Positions 20,255 to 27,836 of a stretch of 64,000 bases of DNA are shown here, in pieces. Position 1 is the first letter of the stretch. Every line of letters begins with the position of its first letter. Origin of the DNA: Massilia sp. BSC265 (GTDB lineage Bacteria > Pseudomonadota > Gammaproteobacteria > Burkholderiales > Burkholderiaceae_D); contig NZ_JPXI01000029.1 in the NCBI RefSeq assembly GCF_000740675.1, positions 372,001 through 436,000 of the forward strand, written 5' to 3'. A program made the translations under genes and the position numbers. The notes beneath the pieces were generated by a model. It was not told the origin of the DNA and ran no database searches. It worked only from the letters and a program-made list of their open reading frames with translations.

Positions 20255-21049
20255 ATGGGCAAACTGGAATATCTCGACGCGCTCAAGCGGGCCATGAGCG
20301 GCCTGCCGCCGGAGATCCAGGCCAAGACCCTGGCCTGGTACGAGCAGCGCTTCGTGGACGGCGTGGCCGCGGGCCGCACTGAAGCGAGCATTGCCGAGGA
20401 ACTGGACGACCCGCGCAAGATCGCGGTGACGCTGCGCGCAAACGCCCACATGGATGCGTTCAAGGAAAAGAAGACCCCGGCCAATGGGCTGCGCATGCTG
20501 CTTGCCGGCGCCGGCCTGCTGGTGTTCAACCTGTTCATGGCAATTCCGGCAGCCGTGTTTGCCTCGCTGCTGGTCGCGGCCTACGGCACCGCCCTCGGCA
20601 TCTACGTTTCGGGCATCGCGGTCACGGCCAGCGGCCTGGCAGGAGCGAGCGAACTGGTCCTGAACAATCCACTCCACCGGATCGAAATCATGGAGAACGG
20701 CGAGCGGCGTGAAAGGATCGAGAACAGCCGCACCCGGGTCTCGATCGGCAAACAGGGCATCCACGTCTACGAGGACGAGGCGCCGGAAGACACCGGGCTC
20801 GAGGACAGCCCGAAGGACGTCGCCAAGTCAGAGAGGGTGATCCGGCGCGCCGAGAAAGTCGCCGGCGCCGGCATCCAGATCACTACCGACATGGACGGCG
20901 AGTCGCGCACCACCCAGACCCTGGTCGGTTTCGCCATGGTGCTGGGCGGGATCCTGCTGTTCCTGCTGTCGCTCGTCGTCACCAAGTACACCTTCCTCGG
21001 CCTGAGGCGCTACGTGAAGATGAACCTGTCGCTGTTGAAGGGAGCCTGA
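20255..21049 (+). CDS. DUF1700 (HAAS-type) membrane protein
   Basis: 264 aa. The N-terminal helical domain (MGKLEYLDALKRAMSGLPPE through DDPRKIA) matches the DUF1700/HAAS signalling-adaptor family. Two hydrophobic segments follow near residues 75-125, then a charged region and a final membrane helix (VGFAMVLGGILLFLLSLVV). Such proteins often accompany PadR-type regulators or stress-sensing envelope genes, but no regulator is adjacent. It is followed two bases later by the GSG-repeat protein, suggesting a shared envelope function. Confidence 0.75.
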   Translation: MGKLEYLDALKRAMSGLPPEIQAKTLAWYEQRFVDGVAAGRTEASIAEELDDPRKIAVTLRANAHMDAFKEKKTPANGLRMLLAGAGLLVFNLFMAIPAAVFASLLVAAYGTALGIYVSGIAVTASGLAGASELVLNNPLHRIEIMENGERRERIENSRTRVSIGKQGIHVYEDEAPEDTGLEDSPKDVAKSERVIRRAEKVAGAGIQITTDMDGESRTTQTLVGFAMVLGGILLFLLSLVVTKYTFLGLRRYVKMNLSLLKGA

Positions 21050-21051
21050 GC

Positions 21052-21858
21052 ATGCGGGCATTGCTGAAAGTCGGATTCAGCCTCTTGATGCTGGCCTTCG
21101 TGCTGATCTGCCTGAGCTATGCGGTGCTGCGCGCCAACGGCGTGGCCGCGGCCAGCGAAGGGCGCCAGATGGCAAGCGAGAAGCGCGAAGTCCCGGCCGG
21201 CGTCACCGCAATCGACCTCGACGGCCCGATCGACCTCACCGTCCGCTACGGCGCGGCGCCCTCGCTCGCGGTGCGCGGCGAGGCGCGCCTGCTGAAGAAC
21301 GTCGACGTGAGCGCGGACGGCGAAGTCCTGCACATCGGCATCCGCGGCATGGTGCTGGGCCACCGCCGCCCCCTGGAAGTCGAACTGGTGCTCCCGAGCC
21401 TGGCAAGCGTCAAGATCGACGGCAGCGGCGACAGCACGGTCAACGGATTCTCGGGTGAGCGCATCGAAGTGCGCATGCAAGGTTCGGGCAGCCTGCGCTT
21501 CAATGGCCGCTTCCGCCAGGTCGATGCCGCCCTGAGCGGCAGCGGCGAACTGGACCTGAATGCAGGCTCCTCGATCGAACGCTTCGATGCGGTGCTGACC
21601 GGCTCCGGGCACATGACCATCGTGGGCGGCGCGCGCGAACTGCACACCAATGCCAGCGGCTCGGGCGAACTCGATGCGCGCCACCTGCGCGCCGAGAAGG
21701 TCGAGGTCAGCCAGACCGGCTCCGGCCAGAGCACGGTGCATGCCCGCGAGAGGGTCGCGGCCTCGATCTCGGGCAGCGGCGACATCGAAGTGGGCGGCAA
21801 TCCGGCCGAGCGCAGCGTCAGCCGCACCGGCAGCGGCGCGGTTACCTTTACCGAGTAA
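21052..21858 (+). CDS. DUF2807 (head GIN domain) envelope protein with GSG repeats
   Basis: 268-aa protein with an N-terminal signal or anchor (LLMLAFVLICLSYAVL). The rest contains recurring GSG motifs every 18-22 residues (DGSGDSTV, QGSGSLRF, SGSGELDL, TGSGHMTI, SGSGELDA, TGSGQSTV, SGSGDIEV), as in the DUF2807 beta-helix fold. It is likely periplasmic or surface exposed; the function is unknown. Its 3' end overlaps the convergent flavoprotein gene by 11 bp. Confidence 0.8.
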   Translation: MRALLKVGFSLLMLAFVLICLSYAVLRANGVAAASEGRQMASEKREVPAGVTAIDLDGPIDLTVRYGAAPSLAVRGEARLLKNVDVSADGEVLHIGIRGMVLGHRRPLEVELVLPSLASVKIDGSGDSTVNGFSGERIEVRMQGSGSLRFNGRFRQVDAALSGSGELDLNAGSSIERFDAVLTGSGHMTIVGGARELHTNASGSGELDARHLRAEKVEVSQTGSGQSTVHARERVAASISGSGDIEVGGNPAERSVSRTGSGAVTFTE

Positions 21859-23092
21859 GACCGAGCCAGGCCAGCGCGTCGCGCCCGGCGGCGCGGCCGC
21901 TGCCGAAGCAGGCGGTGAGCAGGTAGCCGCCAGTCGGCGCCTCCCAGTCGATCATCTCCCCCGCCACGAACACGCCCGGCAGCGCGCGCAGCATCGCGCT
22001 GTCCCCATCCAGCGCTTCGAAGCGCACCCCGCCTGCGCTGCTGATCGCCTCATCGATCGGGCGCGGGCCGCGCAACACCAGCGGCAAGGCCTTGAGCGCG
22101 GCCGCGAGCTTCGCCGGATCGGCGTACGCTTCCTTCGGCAGGCATTCGTGCAATAGGCCGGCCTTCACGCCCTTGATGCCGAGGCGGCTCTGCAGGTGGC
22201 TCGACATCGAACGCGAGCCGCGCGGACGCGCCACCTCTTGCGCGACGCGCGCCGCGTCGAGGTCGGGCAACAGGTCGAGCCAGATGGTGGTGTCGCCCTG
22301 CTCCGCGATCTGGTCGCGCAGCGGCGCCGAAACGGCATACACCAGGCTGCCTTCGATCCCGCCTTGCGTGACGACGAACTGGCCCTGGCGCTTTTCCATG
22401 ACGCCACCGGCCCCACGCCAGGCGATCGCGACGGTGGTGAGCGGCGCGCCCGCATGCCTCTCGCTGAAATGCGCACTCCAGTCGACGTCGAAGCCGCAGT
22501 TGGATGGCACCAGCGGAGCCACCTCGACGCCAAGGTCCGCCAGCAGCGGCGCCCAGGCGCCGTCCGACCCGAGCCGCGCCCAGCTGGCCCCGCCCAGGGC
22601 CAGCACGGTGGCGTCGGCATCGACCAGGAGCTCGCCTTCCGGCGTCGCCATGCGCAGGCGGCCGTCCTGCCATCCGAGCCAACGGTGCCGCATGTGGAAG
22701 CGCACGCCCGCTTCGCGCAGGCGGTGCAGCCAGGCGCGCAGCAGGGGCGCGGCCTTCATCTCAAGGGGGAAGACGCGGTTGGATGTGCCGACGAAGGTAC
22801 CGATGCCGAGGCCGTGGATCCACTCGCGCACCGCCTGCGGGTCGAAGCCGTCCAGCCAGCGTCCGACCTCGCGCTCACGGCTGCGATAGCGGCTGCGGAA
22901 AGCCGGCAGCGCTTCCGAATGGGTGATGTTCATGCCGCCTTTCCCGGCCAGCAGGAACTTGCGGCCGGTCGATGGCATCGCGTCGTACACATCCACCCGC
23001 ACGCCGCCCGCGGCCAGGGTTTCGGCCGCCATCAGGCCGGCGGGGCCGCCGCCGATCACGGCGACGCGTTGTGGTTGGGTGGGCTGGGTCAT
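21848..23092 (-). CDS. NAD(P)/FAD-dependent oxidoreductase, TIGR03862/HI0933 (BaiN-like) family
   Basis: 414-aa flavoprotein. The N-terminal FAD-binding motif GGGPAG is at residues 14-19, and the family segment GRKFLLAGKGGMNITHSE follows. The C-terminal FAD loop GVFVAGEMIDWEAPTGGYLL is typical of HI0933-like proteins. The substrate of this subfamily is not established. It is monocistronic, convergent with the GSG-repeat gene and divergent from the XRE operon. Confidence 0.85.
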   Translation of the reverse strand: MTQPTQPQRVAVIGGGPAGLMAAETLAAGGVRVDVYDAMPSTGRKFLLAGKGGMNITHSEALPAFRSRYRSREREVGRWLDGFDPQAVREWIHGLGIGTFVGTSNRVFPLEMKAAPLLRAWLHRLREAGVRFHMRHRWLGWQDGRLRMATPEGELLVDADATVLALGGASWARLGSDGAWAPLLADLGVEVAPLVPSNCGFDVDWSAHFSERHAGAPLTTVAIAWRGAGGVMEKRQGQFVVTQGGIEGSLVYAVSAPLRDQIAEQGDTTIWLDLLPDLDAARVAQEVARPRGSRSMSSHLQSRLGIKGVKAGLLHECLPKEAYADPAKLAAALKALPLVLRGPRPIDEAISSAGGVRFEALDGDSAMLRALPGVFVAGEMIDWEAPTGGYLLTACFGSGRAAGRDALAWLGLTR

Positions 23093-23183
23093 CGTGATTC
23101 AAGGCATGCGGCGAACGGGGAGGAGCGGCATTGTAGTCGAGTTTGCGCCTTGCATAAAATGCGGGCCCCGATGTAAAGGGAGC

Positions 23184-23212
23184 TTGACATGTCATGTTTG
23201 CTTGACTACGAT
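23184..23212 (+). promoter_or_regulatory. Sigma-70 promoter of the membrane protein/XRE/hydrolase operon
   Basis: A perfect TTGACA (23184-23189) and TACGAT (23207-23212) are separated by 17 bp. The -10 box abuts the palindrome at 23213-23228, so a repressor bound there would cover the transcription start. Confidence 0.65.
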
Positions 23213-23228
23213 GTAAAGCATACTTTAC
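23213..23228. promoter_or_regulatory. Palindromic operator candidate GTAAAG-CATA-CTTTAC
   Basis: A perfect 6-bp inverted repeat with a 4-bp spacer lies immediately downstream of the -10 box. A further half-site GTAAAG occurs at 23173-23178, just ahead of the -35. The XRE protein encoded as second gene of this operon is the obvious candidate ligand; that pairing is inferred. Confidence 0.5.
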
Positions 23229-23243
23229 TTCATGGAGGATGTC

Positions 23244-23630
23244 ATGCATGAAAAGCGGGTCGGCAAGGCCTATATGCGCGAGCTGATGGGCTCGTTGGCG
23301 CTCTACATGGTGCTGCTGTTTGCCGCCATCCGCTGGGGCCGCCCGATGGAGGAAGGCGTGGCGCGTACCCTGGTGCTGCTGTCGCCGATGATCGGCTTCG
23401 GCCTGGCCTTGTGGGCCATCGCGCGTCATTTCGGGCGGATCGACGAATACGTGCGGATGCGCCTGCTGGAAACCATCGCGCTCGCAGCTGCGATTACCGC
23501 CGGTCTGACCTTCTCCTACGGCTTCCTCGAGACGGCCGGGTACCCGAAGCTGTCCATGTTTACCGTGTGGTGCGTCCTGTGCGGCTCCGTGGTCGTGGTC
23601 CAGCTTGCACGCAAGCTGCTCGACCGATGA
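23244..23630 (+). CDS. Small integral membrane protein (four predicted TM segments)
   Basis: 128 aa. The ATG at 23244 is preferred over 23232 because GGAGG (23234-23238) lies five bases before it and overlaps the earlier ATG. Hydrophobic segments occur at about residues 17-33, 43-62, 80-98 and 104-122, separated by short loops. Proteins of this shape are often co-encoded with small XRE regulators. Its stop overlaps the XRE start (ATGA). The function is unknown. Confidence 0.75.
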   Translation: MHEKRVGKAYMRELMGSLALYMVLLFAAIRWGRPMEEGVARTLVLLSPMIGFGLALWAIARHFGRIDEYVRMRLLETIALAAAITAGLTFSYGFLETAGYPKLSMFTVWCVLCGSVVVVQLARKLLDR

Positions 23631-23830
23631 ACAACCATATCCGAACCCTGCGGGCCGAGCGCGGATGGAGCCAGGCCGAACTGGCCGACATGCTCGACGT
23701 CTCCCGCCAGAGCGTGAATGCGATCGAGACCGGTCGCTACGACCCGAGCCTGCCCCTGGCCTTCGCAATCGCCAGGCTGTTCCAACGACCGATCGAATCG
23801 ATCTTCATTCCAGACCAGGAGTCAGCATGA
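23627..23830 (+). CDS. Small XRE-family transcriptional regulator (67 aa)
   Basis: A compact Cro/CI helix-turn-helix protein, essentially only the DNA-binding domain: MNNHIRTLRAERGWSQAELA, then VSRQSVNAIETGRYDPSLPLAF. The closest type is the YozG/HigA-like stand-alone HTH used with membrane proteins. It is coupled by ATGA overlaps to the genes on both sides. The palindrome on the operon promoter suggests autoregulation. Confidence 0.85.
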   Translation: MNNHIRTLRAERGWSQAELADMLDVSRQSVNAIETGRYDPSLPLAFAIARLFQRPIESIFIPDQESA

Positions 23831-24789
23831 AAGCATCCCTGATGTTCGCAGCACTGTCCGGCCTTGCCGGCAGCAGCCTCGCCCCCATGGCCGCCGCCCA
23901 GGCGCCGGTTCCCGTGGAAGCATCCAACCGCTTCGCCGCCCAGCCGGCACCGGCCGAACGCTTCGAGATCAAGGGCATGCTGGTCGAGCGCCACGGTACC
24001 GGCCCGCGTGCGCTGGTGCTGGTCCCGGGCCTGTCCAGCGGCGGCTGGGTGTGGGGACAGATGGTGCGCGATTTCGCCCCGACCCACACGGTCTACGTCG
24101 TGACCCTGCCCGGCTTCGATGGCCGCCCGCCGCTCGGCGGTGACACCTTCGGCGATCCCTTCGACGCCGCCAGGGGCGCGCTGACGGAGCTCATCGCCTT
24201 GCGCAAGCTGTCGAAACCGGTGCTGATCGGGCACAGCCTGGGCGCGACGCTGGGGCTGGCGCTGGCCCAGGACCTGCCGGAGAGGATCGGCGGCGTCGTC
24301 GCCATCGACGGCTTGCCGGTGTTCCCGCGCACCGAGGACATGTCGCCGGAGCAGCGCACAGCCATGGCAGACGGCATCCGCAAGCAGATGGCGGCGCTCG
24401 CCGGGCCGGCTTTCGCATCCCAGCAGCACCAGTACATGCGCAGCATCGGGATGGTCGACCTGGCCAAGGCCGACGATGCGGCAAAGCTCACCGCGCGCAG
24501 CGATCCGGCGGCTGTGGCGGCCTATATGGGCGCGGTGCTGTCGCGCGACCTGCGGCCCGGCCTGGCAGGCGTCAAGGCGCCGGTCCTGATGCTGGTGCCC
24601 TACTTCGCGCCCGATGCCGTGGTCCTGAATGACATCACCATCGGCGACAAGCTGGCGTATTATCGGGAGCTGATGAGCGGCACCCCGCGCCTGCAGGTCG
24701 AGGCCATCGACAAGGCACGCCACTTTGCCATGATCGACCAGCCGGAAGCGGTAGCCGACGCCGTCCGCGGTTTCCTCAAACAGTTGTGA
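23827..24789 (+). CDS. Secreted alpha/beta hydrolase
   Basis: 320 aa with a signal peptide (cleavage near MAAAQA, about residue 25). The nucleophile Ser137 lies in GHSLGA, the oxyanion region is LVPGLSSGGWVWG, and the probable catalytic His299 is in KARHFAMI. The substrate is unknown. It overlaps the XRE gene by four bases, which is unusual for an exported enzyme and suggests it is part of the regulator's physiological output. Confidence 0.85.
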   Translation: MKASLMFAALSGLAGSSLAPMAAAQAPVPVEASNRFAAQPAPAERFEIKGMLVERHGTGPRALVLVPGLSSGGWVWGQMVRDFAPTHTVYVVTLPGFDGRPPLGGDTFGDPFDAARGALTELIALRKLSKPVLIGHSLGATLGLALAQDLPERIGGVVAIDGLPVFPRTEDMSPEQRTAMADGIRKQMAALAGPAFASQQHQYMRSIGMVDLAKADDAAKLTARSDPAAVAAYMGAVLSRDLRPGLAGVKAPVLMLVPYFAPDAVVLNDITIGDKLAYYRELMSGTPRLQVEAIDKARHFAMIDQPEAVADAVRGFLKQL

Positions 24790-24806
24790 ACCACAAGGAG
24801 AGAGTG

Positions 24807-25037
24807 ATGCAAAAGCTGATCTACTGGAGCGGGCAGTACCTGCTGGCGGCCAGCTCGATGTTCGCGCTGCTGGTGTGTATCGATGTGTTCCTGCGCGGCG
24901 AAGCGCTTGAAACCGGCTGGCGCGAATCGCTGGCCTGGTCGGTGCTGGCGGCTGCCATCTTCATCGGCTCGCGCTACTACAGGGCCGAGCGCGACGCGAC
25001 CTGCGCGATGTGCCGCCATCCCGACACCAAACGCTGA
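24807..25037 (+). CDS. Small membrane protein with C-terminal CxxC
   Basis: 76 aa. The ATG at 24807 is chosen because AAGGAG lies six bases upstream (24795-24800). Two hydrophobic segments occur at about residues 8-27 and 45-61. A cytosolic tail has the pair CAMC (ATCAMCRHPDTKR), which could bind a metal or be redox active. It is the last gene of the operon starting at 23244. I do not recognise a family. Confidence 0.6.
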   Translation: MQKLIYWSGQYLLAASSMFALLVCIDVFLRGEALETGWRESLAWSVLAAAIFIGSRYYRAERDATCAMCRHPDTKR

Positions 25038-25136
25038 TTCGTCGACCTCCAAGCCGTATCAAGACGGACCCGGGATGGTAAAGCCATACTGCCGCCCTGG
25101 GATATGCATGCATTTGTCATATCCATAAGATTCTGC

Positions 25137-25164
25137 TTGACAATACATGTAACAGGAATATTCT
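25137..25164 (+). promoter_or_regulatory. Promoter of the TRAP-type binding protein gene
   Basis: A perfect TTGACA (25137-25142) and TATTCT (25159-25164) are spaced 16 bp, about 90 bases before the start codon. Confidence 0.4.
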
Positions 25165-25167
25165 TGT
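25152..25167. promoter_or_regulatory. Near-palindrome over the -10 box (ACAGGAAT-ATTCTTGT)
   Basis: A 16-bp inverted repeat with one mismatch overlaps the proposed -10 element at 25159-25164. The position suits a repressor site, but no candidate regulator is encoded next to the gene. Confidence 0.35.
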
Positions 25168-25252
25168 ACACGCTATAACGAACGATGGCGCCCGCTCGAC
25201 GAGGTCGGCCACGATTCGTCTAGGCTCCGTTTCAACATCTTGGAGGATGTGT

Positions 25253-26293
25253 ATGTCGGTAATGACAAGGGCAGCAATGACCCGTAGAACGATGCTGGGC
25301 GCAATCGCGTCCAGTCCATTCTGGATGCAGTCCGCATGGGCGCAGCCAAACAACCTGAAAATCTCGCACCAGTTCCCGCGCGCCAGTCTTGCCGAAGGCG
25401 ATTTCCGTGACCGCCTGTGCCGCATGTTCGCGGCCAGCGTCGAACGGCGCACCCGCGGCGGCCTGAAGTTCTCGATCCATCCGGCCGCCAGCCTGATGGC
25501 CCCCAACGCCCAGATCGGCGCGCTGCGCAGCGGCGGCCTGGACATGGCCCTGGTGCCGCTGTCCTACGCCGGCGCCGAGGCGCCCGAGGCCAACATCGGC
25601 CTGATGCCAGGCCTGGTCACCTCGTACCAGCAGGGCTATGCGTGGAAGAATGCGCCGGTCGGCCGCGAGCTGACCCGCATCCTGAACGAACAGGGCCTGG
25701 TGGTGGTCAGCTGGATCTGGCAGGCCGGCGGCGTCGCTTCGCGCGGCAAGCCGATCGTGCATCCGGAAGACGTGGCCGGCCTCAAGGTGCGCGGCGGCTC
25801 GCCCGAAATGGACCGCCTGCTGCTCGATGCCGGCGCCACGGTGGCCAGCATGCCGTCCACCGACATCGCGGCCGCGATGCGTGACGGCAGGCTCGATGCG
25901 GCATTGACCTCGTCGACCTCGCTGATCTCGTTCCGCCTGCAGGGATCGACGCGCGCCCTGACCACGGCACGCGGCGGCGCCTACTGGTTCATGTTCGAGC
26001 CGCTGATGATGTCGCGCACCGTGTTCGACCGCCTCACCAAGGAGCAGCAGGCCGCGGTAATGGCCGTGGGCGCCGAACTGGAAGGTTTCGCGCTCAAGGC
26101 CGCGCGCGCCGACGATGCGGCGGTGGCCTCGGTGTATGCGAAGAGCGGCGCCCAGATCGTCGACCTGAATGCGGAAACGCTGCGCAAGTGGCAGGCGGTG
26201 GCGCGCACCAATGCATGGCGCGAGTATGCCGAGCGCAGTGCCAACTGCGCCAGGCTGATGGAACTGGCGGAGCAGTCGATCGCGATGATCTAG
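25253..26293 (+). CDS. TRAP-type (DctP-family) substrate-binding protein, orphan
   Basis: 346-aa periplasmic binding protein. The ATG at 25253 has GGAGG six bases upstream; the ATG at 25247 abuts that site. The N-terminus carries a possible twin-arginine signal (MTRRTMLGAIASSPFWMQSAWAQ region). DctP-family features include HPAASLMAPNAQIGALRSGGLDMA and the central arginine in GLKVRGG. The small and large TRAP permease genes are missing on both sides, so it either works with a distant transporter or serves as a stand-alone binding protein. Confidence 0.85.
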   Translation: MSVMTRAAMTRRTMLGAIASSPFWMQSAWAQPNNLKISHQFPRASLAEGDFRDRLCRMFAASVERRTRGGLKFSIHPAASLMAPNAQIGALRSGGLDMALVPLSYAGAEAPEANIGLMPGLVTSYQQGYAWKNAPVGRELTRILNEQGLVVVSWIWQAGGVASRGKPIVHPEDVAGLKVRGGSPEMDRLLLDAGATVASMPSTDIAAAMRDGRLDAALTSSTSLISFRLQGSTRALTTARGGAYWFMFEPLMMSRTVFDRLTKEQQAAVMAVGAELEGFALKAARADDAAVASVYAKSGAQIVDLNAETLRKWQAVARTNAWREYAERSANCARLMELAEQSIAMI

Positions 26294-26302
26294 TCGCTGT
26301 TC

Positions 26303-26335
26303 GTAGGGGTGATCTGGTCCAGTGGACCAGATCAC
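26303..26335. repeat. Perfect 12-bp hairpin between convergent genes, GTAG at its left edge
   Basis: GTGATCTGGTCC (26309-26320) pairs perfectly with GGACCAGATCAC (26324-26335) across a three-base loop AGT. There is no T-run on either strand. A GTAG stands just left of the stem (26303-26306), as in REP elements, but the stem sequence differs from the main REP family here. It may act as a bidirectional transcript-end structure for the TRAP-binding-protein and moaD genes. Confidence 0.55.
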
Positions 26336-26349
26336 GCTAGCCGACCAGC

Positions 26350-26607
26350 CTACCCGCCCGTCACGGGCGGGAAGAACGCCACTTCGGCACCGTCCAGCAC
26401 GGGCGTGTCCGGACCGCACATCACCTGCTGGTGCGCCATGCGCACCGCACGGTCATGGCCCAGTGCCTCGGCCCATGATCCGCCACGCGCGGCGAGCAGC
26501 TCGCGTACCCCGCCGACCGTCGCCACGCCCTCCGGCAGTTCCAGGCTCTCCTGGCTGGCGCCCAGCTTCTCGCGTACCGACGCAAAATACTTCAATGTGA
26601 TTTTCAT
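26350..26607 (-). CDS. moaD: Molybdopterin synthase small subunit
   Basis: 85-aa ubiquitin-like sulfur carrier for molybdopterin synthesis. The start MKITLKYFASVREKLG gives the usual family length. The C-terminal Gly-Gly (PPVTGG) that becomes the thiocarboxylate is present. It follows moeA with a seven-base gap. The large subunit moaE, often next, is not seen downstream; a hairpin and the convergent TRAP-binding-protein gene follow instead. Confidence 0.92.
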   Translation of the reverse strand: MKITLKYFASVREKLGASQESLELPEGVATVGGVRELLAARGGSWAEALGHDRAVRMAHQQVMCGPDTPVLDGAEVAFFPPVTGG

Positions 26608-26614
26608 GTGCATT

Positions 26615-27835
26615 CTAATGCTGCAGTTCGGCGAACGGGATGAAGCGCACCAGGTCGCCCTCGGCAATCGTCTGGCCCGGCGGATTGTCCACCAGCCCGT
26701 CGCCCCAGACGGTCGAGGTCAGCACGCCCGAGCCCTGGTTGGGGAACAGGTCGAGCCCACCGGCCGCGTTCACGCGTACGCGCAGGAATTCGTTGCGGCG
26801 GTCGCCCTTCGCCAGCGTGAAGTCGGCGCGCATGGTGTAGCCGCGCGGCTCCACCGGTCCACTCACGCCCTGCAGGCGCAGCAGGAAGGGCCGCACGAAC
26901 AGCAGGAAGGTGATGAAGCTCGACACCGGGTTGCCCGGCAGGCCAATGAAGAAGCAAGCGCCTTCTTCTCTTCGCACCTCGCCGAATGCCAGCGGCTTTC
27001 CGGGCTTGACGGCGATCTGCCACATGTCCAGGCGCCCTTCCGCTTCGACCGCCGGCTTGATATGGTCTTCTTCGCCCACCGACACGCCGCCCGAAGTGAT
27101 GATCAGGTCGTGTGCTTGCGCTGCCTTGCGGAGCGTTTCGCGGGTTGCTTCCAGCGAATCCGGCACGATGCCGTAGTCGGTGAATTCGCAGCCGAAGTTC
27201 TCGAGCAGGCCGCGCAACGTGAAGCGGTTCGAATTGTAGATGGCGCCGGGCGCCAGCGGCTCGCCCGGCATGGCCAGTTCGTCGCCGGTGAAGAAGACCG
27301 CGACGCGCACCCGGCGCGCTACCTTCAGGCTGGCCAGGCCCACCGACGCGGCCAGTCCCAGTTCCTGGCTGCGCAGGCGGGTGCCGGCCGGCAGGATGAC
27401 CGAGCCAGCAGAGACATCCTCGCCGATACGGCGAATCCATTCCCCGGCGCGCGGCGCATGGCGCACCGTGACGCTATCGCCGATCGCCTCGCACTGCTCC
27501 TGCATCACGACGGCATCGGCCCCGGGTGGGATCAGGGCGCCGGTGAAGATGCGGGCAGCCGTGCCCGCCTCGAGCGGCTCGCCGACGCTGCCGGCGGGGA
27601 TGCGCTGGGTCACGCGCAGGGTGGCGCTGCCGCTTTCGCAGTCTGCCGCGCGCACAGCATAGCCATCCATCTGGGTGTTGTCGGCCGAAGGCACATCGAT
27701 GGTCGCGTGCAGGTCTTCGGCCAGCACCCGGCCGTTGGACTCGAGGGTCGGCACGGTCTCGCTGCCGAGCACCGGCCGCACCGCATCGAGCAGCTGGCCG
27801 AGGGCCTCGCGCACGGACAGCATGGGCGGCTTCAT
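26615..27835 (-). CDS. moeA: Molybdopterin molybdenumtransferase
   Basis: 406-aa enzyme that inserts molybdate into adenylylated molybdopterin. The N-terminal linker domain begins MLSVREALGQLLDAV and contains the family segment DNTQMDGYAVRAAD. The central MogA-like domain has TSGGVSVGEEDHIK and GLPGNPVSS. It sits one base after the thrC coding region and directly before moaD, an arrangement common in Burkholderiales. Confidence 0.93.
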   Translation of the reverse strand: MKPPMLSVREALGQLLDAVRPVLGSETVPTLESNGRVLAEDLHATIDVPSADNTQMDGYAVRAADCESGSATLRVTQRIPAGSVGEPLEAGTAARIFTGALIPPGADAVVMQEQCEAIGDSVTVRHAPRAGEWIRRIGEDVSAGSVILPAGTRLRSQELGLAASVGLASLKVARRVRVAVFFTGDELAMPGEPLAPGAIYNSNRFTLRGLLENFGCEFTDYGIVPDSLEATRETLRKAAQAHDLIITSGGVSVGEEDHIKPAVEAEGRLDMWQIAVKPGKPLAFGEVRREEGACFFIGLPGNPVSSFITFLLFVRPFLLRLQGVSGPVEPRGYTMRADFTLAKGDRRNEFLRVRVNAAGGLDLFPNQGSGVLTSTVWGDGLVDNPPGQTIAEGDLVRFIPFAELQH

Positions 27836-27836
27836 C

